Assembly: GCF_017355785.1 (NCBI RefSeq)
Contig: NZ_JAFEWE010000005.1
Coordinates: 62,001-126,000 of the forward strand
DNA: 64,000 nt
Origin: Desertivirga arenae
GTDB lineage: Bacteria; Bacteroidota; Bacteroidia; Sphingobacteriales; Sphingobacteriaceae
Reading direction: 5' to 3'
The translations under genes and the position numbers were made by a program. The notes beneath the pieces are model-generated. The model did no database searches and was not told where the DNA came from. It worked only from the letters and a program-made list of their open reading frames with translations. Below, piece by piece: positions 11,001 to 18,806 of this stretch (positions are counted from its first letter, which is position 1; every line of letters begins with the position of its first letter).

Positions 11001-11191
11001 GCATCTGTAGTAGTTCTTTTTGTATTATCCCCTTTTACAGCTACAATGGCTCCAATCACAGATAAACCCCTGGAATCCGCCACAGTTCCCCTTAGTGTTA
11101 TTTTATCCTGCGCATAGGTTTTCAAAACACTGAAAATGATCAGTAAAACCAGGCACGGAATCTTAAGAAATTGCTTTCTTTCATTTTTCAT
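8024..11191 (-). CDS. xusA: SusC-like TonB-dependent receptor with N-terminal CarboxypepD-like domain (XusA position)
   Basis: SusC/RagA transporter, 1055 residues, first gene of the xylan operon. Signal peptide ends in FSVLKTYAQ. A carboxypeptidase-regulatory-like beta-sandwich covers about residues 32-105 (LRGTVADSRGLSVIGAIVAV). The TonB box NEVVVVGYG is near residue 112. The plug follows (PLVLVDGVERPIGTVDISSV, SVLKDASATAVFGVKGANGV), then a barrel ending in YNFGVDLNF. The protein would import xylan oligosaccharides across the outer membrane with energy from TonB-ExbBD. More than 900 bp of non-coding sequence lies upstream, before the regulator gene, and this is the expected control region. 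Substrate is inferred from locus order and neighbouring xylanases. Confidence 0.9.
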   Translation of the reverse strand: MKNERKQFLKIPCLVLLIIFSVLKTYAQDKITLRGTVADSRGLSVIGAIVAVKGDNTKRTTTDADGRFTLTSIDPSATLVVTYLGMITKEVKVSGNSTIKITLQEDNRMLNEVVVVGYGQQKKESLVGAITQTSGKVLERTGGVTNLGQALTGNLPGVVTTTSSGMPGDENPEILIRAQTTWNNSSPLVLVDGVERPIGTVDISSVESISVLKDASATAVFGVKGANGVILITTKTGTAGKAVVRAKVNSTVKTVSRLPRKYDSYDGLSLKNRVIERELSVNPAGWSPSNVVPQEILLKYRFPANSEEWDRYPNVDWEKELLADYGMSYGANASISGGTKSVTYFASADYAHEGDIFKTFENNRGYTNGYSYDRINFRSNLDFNVTKTTKLSTKLFGSNGRRMFPWDQPANSNFSQNFVWSSAYKSAPDAIRPIYSDGTFGQYTNNFDQPNSVADQATAGFEQNTNTQLTTDFVLNQDLKMLTKGLSLRLNYSFDNTFLEIDRGIIDNNLGENQTQRKYVNPLTGQVTYTIPTSGTTGLDYFGVTNWRVSPGAVDKGQTYRRKNYSAQLNYNRSFAKHDLGLMGLFMREQIARGSVFPKYREDWVFRTTYGFASKYLLEANGAYNGSEQFGPDYRFAFFPSVSAGWVISNEKFMKKLEFINNLKLRGSWGKIGSDRLGFDEFANRYLYRDQWALGGNAAMGTLNQNSPYTYYRMTQLGNPNIAWENVEKRNIAVDFGFLKGLVAGSLDMFKDVRTDIIISGNSRAIPQYFGQAAPNANLGKVEGKGFELELRFNYKVNKDIRVWANTNMTRALNTVKFRDDGELLPQYQKQAGWQLGQVRSFLESAYLRSWDDVYGSTQRNSNDAFKLPGDYNIIDYNADGIINSFDQAPYGYSGSPQNTYNASLGFDWKALSLFAQFYGVNNVTRFVNFPTFFKTSSPSNVAFVEGTYYSPVTGQGNTPLPRWGADPEGLTGARYQFDGSYIRLKNVEVAYTLSGRAVNRLGVKSARLFVNGNNLWVWSKMPDDRESNFATAGSSERGSYPTTRRYNFGVDLNF

Positions 11192-12044
11192 TATTAACAG
11201 TTTATAAAAGTTTCATAATTAATAGCAGGACTTCAATGTCAGCCTCTGCTTCGGTTAACAGATCAACCTATTCTCAATACGGGCATCCCTTGCTCTGGCC
11301 GGGAACGGCACCAATGTTAATTCTATAGCATAGTGTAAGCTTGAATAATAGAAAGCAGGTGTTTGGTCTGCCCTCAATAATTTAAATAATTGTTAGTGTT
11401 TCATCCGATACAGGGCACCTTAGTTTTGTCAATACAATCCCATTAAGTAAGCTCAGTTCAGAACTCACTTTAATTCCTTCTATTGAAATAAATTGAAAAA
11501 ACTTAGGAAGCTGATGTTCTTAAGTAATGCTTTTCGCTCTTATCCAATAATGTTGCGAGAGAGAAAGGATTTGAAATCCCGGCAGGGTTTCTTTGGTTAG
11601 TAAAGATTGTCTCATCTAAATATAATTTGGTTAATTAATAGCAAGTTCGCCCTGATCTCCTTGATCTAATTTGAAATGCTTTCCATATTTCAATTCCAAG
11701 TTTCCAGGATCAATTGGAGTATTTTATTCCCGAATTGATTTCTCTAAAGTAGATACCCAGCATTTTTACACATGGCACAATTGTTCAAATTATAACCCAT
11801 TTTGTTCAACAGGCTATTTAAAGACTGCATTTCAAGTATCTAGAGGCTATTAGAGTTGAATATTAGTATCAAATCAAACTGATAGCATTAACAAACTACC
11901 CGAAGCGAATGTGCCCTATAGTACATTTGTCTTATAACAGCTTCTTCAAAGGAGCATACTCCAGACGTTGAATGACGTTGAATGGAAGAAGCTGAAATTA
12001 GTTAGAATGCGTTTAGAATATTTTTTATAGGAAAGACTTAGCTG
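11192..12044. promoter_or_regulatory. Long non-coding leader and promoter region of the xylan operon
   Basis: About 850 bp without a credible gene, between the first susC gene and the terminator of the regulator gene. Short frames in it have no recognisable product. No perfect match to the Bacteroidetes -7 box TAnnTTTG was found on the minus strand, where the operon promoter must lie. One perfect match on the plus strand (11421-11428) points the wrong way. A nested repeat structure occupies 11938-11994 and a 13-base palindrome (arms GGATTT/AAATCC) lies near 11569. Hybrid two-component regulators of this class usually bind upstream of their susC gene, so this interval is the likely target. Confidence 0.55.
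11938..11994. repeat. Nested inverted and direct repeats upstream of the xylan operon
   Basis: The arms CAGCTTCTTC (11938-11947) and GAAGAAGCTG (11985-11994) form a perfect 10-bp inverted repeat around 37 bases. Inside are a GGAG/CTCC mini-hairpin (11951-11962) and two adjoining copies of GACGTTGAAT (11964-11983). Either the direct repeat serves as a paired binding site for the AraC-type output domain of the neighbouring regulator, or the whole element folds in RNA. Its function is unknown. Confidence 0.5.
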
Positions 12045-12085
12045 AATTACTGGTAAAAAGAAAGGGAAACCAAAGTTTCCCTGAC
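12045..12085 (-). terminator. Rho-independent terminator of the regulator gene
   Basis: Arms AGGGAAAC (12063-12070) and GTTTCCCT (12075-12082) form an 8-bp stem with a CAAA loop on the plus strand. Read on the minus strand, the stem is followed by a T-rich tract (TTCTTTTTACC). It lies about 45 bp past the stop of the hybrid regulator gene, which suggests that gene is transcribed separately from the susC operon downstream. Confidence 0.75.
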
Positions 12086-12125
12086 AAACGTGCGTAAAAT
12101 TTCTTCGTCTGATATTGGATAAATA

Positions 12126-15100
12126 CTACTTTACTTCATTCTTTGTTCTTTCTCCTCGTTTTACCTGGATGAATTCGGAAGGTAACATATTGAATTTAGT
12201 CTTGAAAGCCCTGGCAAAATAGTTTGGAGTTGAAAATCCAACAGAGTAACTAACCTGCGCAATATTCATATCGCTTTTTTCTAGTAGAACAGCAGCTCTG
12301 TCCAGCTTAACCGAGCGGATAAACTCAACAGGAGTTTCGCCCGTTAACTCCAAAACTTTAGTATACAACGACCCTCTGCTCATTCCTACCTTTCGGCTAA
12401 GGTCTTCAACAGATAACTGGGGGTTGGTGAGATTGGAATCTATGTATTGGATCACTTTACTCAACAGCTTTTCATTATCTGATTCAACCTTAATCTCGGG
12501 CGCCGACACCTTCAATTGTTTGGTATACGTGCTTTTTAATCGCTCATTTAAGGTAAGCAGATTCCGGATTTTAACATTTAATATTTCAAAATTAAAAGGT
12601 TTGGTCATAAAATCATGCGCACCAGTTTCTAATCCCTCTAATTGTGTTTCTTCCCCGGTAAGAGCAGTCAATAACAATACCGGGATATGACTCGTCCTTT
12701 TATCCGACTTTATCTTCTTGCACAGATCTATCCCACTCGCGTGAGGCATACTTATATCACTAACCACAAGCTGAGGGTGAGCAGATAATACTTTTTGCCA
12801 TCCTTCTTTGCCATTGGTAGCTTCGACAATCCTATAAAAAGTTTTCAAGTTATCTTTGAGGTAGAAGCGAAAATCATCATTGTCTTCTACTAAAAGAATT
12901 ACGGGTAGTTGTGCATAAGAAAGCTCTGAATCAGCTTTTTGTTCTCCGATAGTGATGTCAGGAGATTGTATGGCAAATTCAGGTTCTTCCGCCTGATTTT
13001 CGTCCTGAATACTTTCAAACGGAAAGTTAATAATAAAGGTTGAGCCCTTTCCCGAGATACTTTCAACCTCAATTGTACCACCGTGCAATTTCACAAACTC
13101 CTTTGTTATAGATAACCCTATTCCGCTTCCCTGATTAAGGATTGCTGAGCTCGCATTTGTTTGAAAGAACCGTTCAAATATCTTTTCACGGGCATCATCC
13201 TCTATACCTATACCAGTATCAATAAGGCATACTTTTAGTCCTGCGCCATTACTCGCTCTATCAATTTTTAAAACAACTTCCCCTCCTTGCAAGGTAAACT
13301 TGAAAGCATTAGACAGAAGGTTAAACAAAACGCGCTCAACCTTCTCATGATCAAATCGCGTAAAGTAGTATCTTAACTGACTCCTAAACTCAAAATTGAT
13401 TTGTTTCCTGGCAGAAAGATCTCTGAAAGATTCTGCTACATCCCGTGCAAAGGCTATAAAATCACCTTCTGTATCGTTCAATTTTAATTCCTTCTCCTCC
13501 ATGTTCCTGAAATCCAGTAACTGATTCACCAGGTTCAAAAGCCTCCTTGCATTCCTGCGCACCATATTAAGTTTGTCAGCTTTTTGAGGAAGGCCTTCCT
13601 GCTGTAATAATTGCTCAACCGGCCCCATTATAAGAGAAATAGGTGTACGAAACTCATGGCTTAAGTTAGTTAAGAATTTAATTTTCAACTGATCAAATTC
13701 GTGCAAGCGTTCGGCCTCCCTGCGTTCCTGTTCTATCATTTGCTGAACTTGCATACGTTCCTGCTCAAGCGCAAACTTCGCTTCCAGTTTTTCAATTCCC
13801 CGACGGCGAGTATACCATAAAATAAATCCAGCTAACAGAATATAAAGGGCATATGCGTAGTAAGTTCGCCAAAAAGGAGGACGAACGTAAACAACAATAG
13901 AGGTAACAGGACTCTTCCAGTCGCCAGATTCGCTTACAGCTTTCACGTAAAAGGTGTATTTTCCCGGATCGAGGTTAGTATAAACAGCAGTATTGATAGC
14001 ACCAACATTATTCCAATCTCTATCGAATTTTTCCAGTTTATACATGTATCTGTTCTCATGAGGAGATGTGAAGTTAAGTGCTGCAAAACTGAATGAAAAG
14101 TTCTGCTTATAATCTATCTCTACTTCTTTGGCCACCGAAATATGTTCCTTAATTTCGGAATCTTCGGCGGGAACTACACTCCTGTTAGAAATTTTCAAAT
14201 CAGTAAGTACCACCCTTGGAACGATTTTATTAGAATGTAAATCAGCAGGATTAACATAGTTAAAACCATCTATTCCCCCAAAAAACATAGTTCCATCCTT
14301 GAGCTTTAACCCTGCCCCTAATACAAAGGGACTTCTCTGGAGTCCATTGTAATAGGAGTAATTCTTGAATTTTCTGGATTTAGGATCAAAGCTGCTTACA
14401 CCTTTGTTCGTGCTTACCCATATCTTCCCTGAATTATCTTCAAGTATCTTATAGATCGCTTCATTCGGAAGTCCATCTTTTTCTGTGTAGGATACAAATT
14501 CCTTTTTCTTGGTATCGAAGTAAGCTAATCCTCCTTCAGTCATCCCCACCCACATAGTACCATTTGAGCTAACCAGAATCGTATTTATATTGTCTTTGGG
14601 GAGCTTGCTATTATTTCTGTTCAGATTCTGAGAAGCACCGGTAAATGGATTGTAGATAACAATTCCTGCTCCACGAGATCCAATCAGAATATTTCCATCA
14701 TGATCTTCTTCAATCGCCCGAATGTATCCATTTAGCTGGATAAAATTTGTTCCCTTCTCATATTTACTGAATCTCCGGAACACTTTTTTGGTAACATCGT
14801 ACATGTTTACCCCCTGGCCATTGGTTCCAATCCATACATTACCTCTGCTATCCTTCCTTATACAGAAGACATCTGTACCACTAATGCTTTGCGGATCAAT
14901 ACCGGCAGTTACCTGTCTTGTGTCCCCTGTCTTTGTATCATAAATAAAAAGCCCATTGAGAAAAGTACCCATCCAAATTTCAGATCCCACGCTTTCCATT
15001 GTTAAGATTGAGTTAGCCTTTCCGTCGTTAGCAATTTTCAACTGTCTTATCAAGCCTGTCTTAGGATCGAAGTAATTGAGTCCTCCACCATCTGTACCAA

Positions 15101-16226
15101 CATAAATACCTGGTTCTGTAGATTTTGCAAAGGAAGTAACCACTGAAGCACTCAGACCTGCTGGATCAAAAGGATTGCTTTGGCGCAGATTAAAAAATGG
15201 AAGGTTTTTATCATATTTATTTATCCCACCGCGAAAAGTTGCCACCCAGTAAACATCATCTCTGTCTATAAGAATAGACTTTACGGCCTTGCCTATAAGG
15301 CTATAACGGTTTCTTAAATCTCTTACTACCCGCTCTACACGGCCTGTAGAAGGTTCCAGAATATTAAGTCCATCCTCGGTTCCCACCCATATTTTCCCAT
15401 CTTTGGCTGCTGCAACCGCGTAAATAAGATTACTGCTCAAAGACTGTCTATCTGAGCTTTGGTTATAGGAGTTAAACTTATGAGTCCCTGGTGAAAGTCT
15501 GCTCAGACCCCTATCTGTTCCAACCCAGATATTACCGTTATTGTCCTGGGTAATAGTAGACACTGAATTATCAACCAGGCTTGAATTGTCTCCCTCTAAA
15601 TGATAATAACGTTTAAAGGTTCCAGAGGCATTTTTATACAGATACAGCCCGCTAGCAGTACCAACCCAAATCCGATGACTTTTATCCTTAAATACACATC
15701 TAATCCCCTTGGATACGAGCGTTTGATCAATACGGCTTTTTGCAGGAAAAGGATAGGCTTTTCCTTTAGAAGGGTCGAATAGTATAAGACCGCTGTAACT
15801 TGCCAACCATAAATTTCCATCTGGGGCACTAGTCAAAGATACCACTGGAAGACCGACCACCTTATTGTAATTGATGAATGAATCCATCTTACGATTATAA
15901 AGTGTTATTCCTGCCTCCGTAGCTATCCACAAATTTCCCTTTTCGTCTTCGTAAATATCAAGAATCTCATTTGAAAAGATACTTGTGGAATCTGCCTCAG
16001 TATGCCGGTAAACGGTGAATTGTTTTCCGTCAAACTTATTTAAACCATCGTCTGTACCGAACCACATATATCCAAATCTATCTTTCAGAATAGAGGTAAC
16101 TATATTTGAAGATAAGCCTTCCCTGCTACCGAAATTCATAAAATTCAGTTCACTTCGCTGCGCAAGAATTTTGGTTGAAAGAAAAATGAAAAAAATAAGG
16201 AAATAACAGTATCTCAGCTTCAACAT
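12126..16226 (-). CDS. Hybrid two-component system regulator (HTCS), propeller-kinase-receiver-AraC
   Basis: Single-chain sensor and transcription factor of 1366 residues; XusR-like by position. A signal peptide ends near ILAQ, followed by two sets of propeller repeats (YMWFGTDDGLNKFDG, IWVGTDRGLSRL). A Y_Y_Y domain (YMYKLEKFDRDWNNVGAINT) precedes one membrane segment around residues 790-805 (AYALYILLAGFILWYT). Then come HisKA with phospho-His near 856 (LSHEFRTPISL), HATPase (GSGIGLSITKEFV), a receiver with Asp near 1156 (VVSDISMPHASG), and a C-terminal AraC helix-turn-helix (VGFSTPNYFARAFKTKFNML). The periplasmic propeller is expected to bind a xylo-oligosaccharide, with the receiver-AraC part activating the susC operon. 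The gene lies between that operon and the divergent xylanase gene. Ligand identity is inferred. Confidence 0.93.
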   Translation of the reverse strand: MLKLRYCYFLIFFIFLSTKILAQRSELNFMNFGSREGLSSNIVTSILKDRFGYMWFGTDDGLNKFDGKQFTVYRHTEADSTSIFSNEILDIYEDEKGNLWIATEAGITLYNRKMDSFINYNKVVGLPVVSLTSAPDGNLWLASYSGLILFDPSKGKAYPFPAKSRIDQTLVSKGIRCVFKDKSHRIWVGTASGLYLYKNASGTFKRYYHLEGDNSSLVDNSVSTITQDNNGNIWVGTDRGLSRLSPGTHKFNSYNQSSDRQSLSSNLIYAVAAAKDGKIWVGTEDGLNILEPSTGRVERVVRDLRNRYSLIGKAVKSILIDRDDVYWVATFRGGINKYDKNLPFFNLRQSNPFDPAGLSASVVTSFAKSTEPGIYVGTDGGGLNYFDPKTGLIRQLKIANDGKANSILTMESVGSEIWMGTFLNGLFIYDTKTGDTRQVTAGIDPQSISGTDVFCIRKDSRGNVWIGTNGQGVNMYDVTKKVFRRFSKYEKGTNFIQLNGYIRAIEEDHDGNILIGSRGAGIVIYNPFTGASQNLNRNNSKLPKDNINTILVSSNGTMWVGMTEGGLAYFDTKKKEFVSYTEKDGLPNEAIYKILEDNSGKIWVSTNKGVSSFDPKSRKFKNYSYYNGLQRSPFVLGAGLKLKDGTMFFGGIDGFNYVNPADLHSNKIVPRVVLTDLKISNRSVVPAEDSEIKEHISVAKEVEIDYKQNFSFSFAALNFTSPHENRYMYKLEKFDRDWNNVGAINTAVYTNLDPGKYTFYVKAVSESGDWKSPVTSIVVYVRPPFWRTYYAYALYILLAGFILWYTRRRGIEKLEAKFALEQERMQVQQMIEQERREAERLHEFDQLKIKFLTNLSHEFRTPISLIMGPVEQLLQQEGLPQKADKLNMVRRNARRLLNLVNQLLDFRNMEEKELKLNDTEGDFIAFARDVAESFRDLSARKQINFEFRSQLRYYFTRFDHEKVERVLFNLLSNAFKFTLQGGEVVLKIDRASNGAGLKVCLIDTGIGIEDDAREKIFERFFQTNASSAILNQGSGIGLSITKEFVKLHGGTIEVESISGKGSTFIINFPFESIQDENQAEEPEFAIQSPDITIGEQKADSELSYAQLPVILLVEDNDDFRFYLKDNLKTFYRIVEATNGKEGWQKVLSAHPQLVVSDISMPHASGIDLCKKIKSDKRTSHIPVLLLTALTGEETQLEGLETGAHDFMTKPFNFEILNVKIRNLLTLNERLKSTYTKQLKVSAPEIKVESDNEKLLSKVIQYIDSNLTNPQLSVEDLSRKVGMSRGSLYTKVLELTGETPVEFIRSVKLDRAAVLLEKSDMNIAQVSYSVGFSTPNYFARAFKTKFNMLPSEFIQVKRGERTKNEVK

Positions 16227-16673
16227 CTCTGGCTATTCGTTTTCTTCGGATTTTTAATTGGTCACACACATTATCCTCACAAGATTCAACATAAGGAAGT
16301 CTTATACGAAGATACGCTAATGTTGTTCGATATGGTTAATTAGTTCGGACTTGTATGGATGTAAAAATAATTTTGGAAGCATGATTAACAATGTAGTAAT
16401 TGTACGGAAAGATAGCACATATGTTCAATAAAGCGTTAAAAACAGGAGCATAGGGCGTTTCCTGCTTAAAGTACCCACGTTTTTTCTGAAAGTCTAACGT
16501 CTATAAAGAGGCCGAAAATAACCTCCCGAAACCTTCATCCTCCGTTTGTGGCTTTCTGCTCATGGAGGTTTTTCTTTAAGGTTTAGTATAACAATGAAAA
16601 GCTTTTGAACATCTGCATCCAATAATTATCTATAAAAAGCACTGGGTGCGATAAGTTGAAATTACTTTTGAAT
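16227..16673. promoter_or_regulatory. Divergent intergenic region between regulator and GH10 xylanase
   Basis: About 450 bp with no credible protein gene; it must carry the promoters of the regulator (minus) and of the xylanase (plus). A plus-strand TAATTTTG at 16368-16375 matches TAnnTTTG perfectly, with a TTG 14 bases upstream, which is shorter than the usual spacing. A hairpin-like pair of arms with a following T-run lies at 16520-16574. A TACTTTTG at 16663-16670 also fits the -7 pattern but abuts the xylanase start codon, so it is probably chance. Confidence 0.45.
16520..16577 (+). terminator. Possible terminator or 3-prime end of a small transcript
   Basis: Arms AACCTCC (16520-16526) and GGAGGTT (16564-16570) are perfect complements around a 37-base loop and are followed by TTTTCTTTAAGG. 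This resembles the 3-prime end of a small RNA or an attenuator in the xylanase leader. The long loop makes it a weak call. Confidence 0.35.
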
Positions 16674-17759
16674 ATGAAGACACACTTACTGAAAATCCCT
16701 TTACTGTTAGCCTCTGCAGCCTTTATTTTTATAAGTGCTAAGAGTTTTAAAGAAGTTAAAGGATTAAAAGACTATTACAAAAAATACTTTCCCATGGGAG
16801 TAGCCGTCAGGCCTTCAGAACTATCATCAGAAGAGTCGAAGCTTATTCTCAATGAATTCAGCAGTATAACTCCGGAGAATGCAATGAAGATGGGGCCAAT
16901 ACATCCAAGAGAAGACAGATATTTTTGGAGGGATGCTGACACTATAGTCAACTTTGCGGTGAGAAATAAGCTAAAAGTAAGAGGGCACACGCTCTGTTGG
17001 CATGCCCAAACGCCAAACTGGTTATTTATAGACTCTACAGGTAATAATGTAAGTAAAGATGTACTTCTTCAGAGATTAAAAAGTCATATAAATACTGTCG
17101 TTTCGCGGTATAAGGGGAAGATTTACGCCTGGGATGTTGTTAATGAAGCTATTGCAGACGGACCGGAATTCCTCCGCAAAACAAAATGGACAGAGATCGC
17201 AGGAGAGGAATTTATAGAAAAAGCATTTGAGTATGCACATGCGGCAGATCCTAATGCAGTGCTATTCTATAACGATTATAATACTGAAATCCCTGCAAAA
17301 AGGGATAAAATTTTTAAATTACTGAAAGGACTAAAAGATAAAGGTGTTCCGGTCCATGGCGTTGGCCTCCAGGCTCATTGGTCAATCTCTACACCTACTC
17401 GCGAAGAGCTTGAGAAATCTATAGAAATGTTTTCTTCACTAGGTCTGCAAGTACAATTTACCGAACTTGACATATCGGTTTATAGTGGAAGGCAGGGAGG
17501 CCAATTGATACAGGGCCAGCAGCAACCTCAACAGCAAAAATCCGTGTTTACCGCTGAAATGGAGCAGCAGCAACTCGAAAAATACAAAATGGTGTTTGAT
17601 GTTTTCAGGAAGTACAAAAAGAATGTAACCGGGGTTACTTTTTGGAACGTTTCAGATAAATATACCTGGTTAGATGGACGCGGGAGAAAGAACTTTCCTT
17701 TGTTATTCGACCAGGAATTGAAGCCGAAAAAGGCTTATTGGGAAGTGGTTAAGTTTTAA
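16674..17759 (+). CDS. xyn10A: GH10 endo-1,4-beta-xylanase
   Basis: Secreted GH10 enzyme of about 361 residues that hydrolyses internal beta-1,4-xylosyl bonds. The ATG at 16674 gives a signal peptide (MKTHLLKIPLLLASAAFIFI); an upstream TTG at 16656 is less likely. GH10 landmarks are ITPENAMKMGPIHPRE, VRGHTLCWHAQTPNW, WDVVNEAIADG with the acid/base Glu near residue 158, TELDISV with the nucleophile Glu near 264, and VTFWNVSDKYTWLDGRG. All catalytic motifs look intact, and no lipobox is seen, so a periplasmic role on imported oligosaccharides is likely. The loop after the nucleophile is Gln-rich. The gene is divergent from the regulator gene and stands alone, ending in a strong bidirectional terminator. 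Confidence 0.95.
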   Translation: MKTHLLKIPLLLASAAFIFISAKSFKEVKGLKDYYKKYFPMGVAVRPSELSSEESKLILNEFSSITPENAMKMGPIHPREDRYFWRDADTIVNFAVRNKLKVRGHTLCWHAQTPNWLFIDSTGNNVSKDVLLQRLKSHINTVVSRYKGKIYAWDVVNEAIADGPEFLRKTKWTEIAGEEFIEKAFEYAHAADPNAVLFYNDYNTEIPAKRDKIFKLLKGLKDKGVPVHGVGLQAHWSISTPTREELEKSIEMFSSLGLQVQFTELDISVYSGRQGGQLIQGQQQPQQQKSVFTAEMEQQQLEKYKMVFDVFRKYKKNVTGVTFWNVSDKYTWLDGRGRKNFPLLFDQELKPKKAYWEVVKF

Positions 17760-17766
17760 AGCAAAG

Positions 17767-17803
17767 AATAATCCCTGAGTTAAAAATAAGCTCAGGGATT
17801 ATT
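17767..17803. terminator. Bidirectional terminator between convergent xylanase and GH43 genes
   Basis: A perfect 13-bp inverted repeat, AATAATCCCTGAG (17767-17779) and CTCAGGGATTATT (17791-17803), with an 11-base A/T-rich loop. It lies 8 bp past the xylanase stop and 5 bp from the end of the convergent GH43 gene, so it can serve both. Confidence 0.85.
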
Positions 17804-17808
17804 TAACC

Positions 17809-18765
17809 TTATTTCACAGGTTTAACACCCTCGGTTGTTTGTACGATCTTTTGAATCGTTCCATCTTCGTTATAGTACATATAGTCAACACATATTGATC
17901 TCCGGTAACTTCCTCCGGTGGGCAGAGAACCATTATGATAAAAGAAATATGACTTTCCTTTAAAATCTACTATGCCCGGGTGAGTGGTAAAACTGTTCGG
18001 AACGTTTTCCTGAATTATACCTCTATATTCCCAGGGTCCTGCAGGGTTCGAAGCTGTACAATATTCAATCATTTCAGGCTTTGTTCCTGCACTTGCATAG
18101 ACCAGGTAGTATAGACCTTTGCGCTTGTACACCCATGGCCCTTCAATATAATTCTTTGGATTAAGAACTGTGATAGGACCATCCGTTTCGATCATATTAT
18201 TCTTCAACTTCACCCATTTGCAACTTCCATTGCCCCAGAACATGTAGGCCTGCCCGTCATCATCTACAAAAACAGTGGGATCAATATCATCCCATGCATG
18301 AGGCTTATCCTTAGTCATCTCGTTAGTAATAAGAGCTTTACCAATAGCATCTTTAAAAGGGCCTGTAGGTTTATCTGAGACAGCTACACCAATAGCAGCT
18401 CCGCCTTTGCTTACGCTATCGCTCTTATGAAAGGTTGACACAAACCAATAGAATTTCCCGCCTCGTTCTATGCACTGGGCGGCATACGCATCGCCAGTTG
18501 CCCATGAGAAGGTTTTTGGCGAAAGTAGAGCTCCATGATCCTTCCATGTTTTCATGTCTTTAGAGGAGAAGACATGCCAGTCGGGCATATTATAGTTCGT
18601 TGCTGTAACAGAAGCAGTATCATGCCCGGTATACAAATAGACCGTTCCTTTATGGACTATAGGCGAAGGATCAGCTGTGAAGATGTGTTTAATGATGGGG
18701 TTTTGTGCCTTTGAATTTATCACCGATCCTAAGGATAGAACTATTGCAAAAAAAACTTTTTTCAT
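17809..18765 (-). CDS. GH43 family glycosidase, catalytic domain only
   Basis: Exported GH43 five-bladed propeller enzyme, 318 residues, probably an alpha-L-arabinofuranosidase or beta-xylosidase. Signal peptide ends in INSKAQ. The family triad is visible: base Asp 32 in TADPSP, pKa-modulating Asp near 161 in DDIDPTVFVDDDG, and acid Glu near 207 in YIEGPWVYKRKG. It is similar in sequence to the genes at 26846 and 25462 but lacks their C-terminal carbohydrate-binding module, ending just after the propeller (TTEGVKPVK). It is the last gene of the side-chain operon, 41 bp after the GH31 gene. Exact substrate cannot be read from sequence; the xylan setting favours arabinoxylan. Confidence 0.9.
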   Translation of the reverse strand: MKKVFFAIVLSLGSVINSKAQNPIIKHIFTADPSPIVHKGTVYLYTGHDTASVTATNYNMPDWHVFSSKDMKTWKDHGALLSPKTFSWATGDAYAAQCIERGGKFYWFVSTFHKSDSVSKGGAAIGVAVSDKPTGPFKDAIGKALITNEMTKDKPHAWDDIDPTVFVDDDGQAYMFWGNGSCKWVKLKNNMIETDGPITVLNPKNYIEGPWVYKRKGLYYLVYASAGTKPEMIEYCTASNPAGPWEYRGIIQENVPNSFTTHPGIVDFKGKSYFFYHNGSLPTGGSYRRSICVDYMYYNEDGTIQKIVQTTEGVKPVK

Positions 18766-18806
18766 ATTCTATATATCTGTTTAATAATAAGATTCGCTTA
18801 ATAATA

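Noticed and set aside
11421-11428. Perfect TAGTTTTG promoter-like box
   Set aside because: It points to the plus strand, where no gene follows for over 4 kb, so probably chance in A/T-rich DNA.
11671-11853. 60-codon plus-strand frame inside the long leader of the xylan operon
   Set aside because: Composition looks random, no ribosome binding site and no recognisable domain.
16663-16670. TACTTTTG matching the -7 consensus directly before the GH10 start codon
   Set aside because: A start site about seven bases downstream would leave no leader; more likely coincidence.
16656-16673. TTG start adding six residues to the GH10 xylanase
   Set aside because: The ATG at 16674 gives a better signal peptide and is a stronger start codon.
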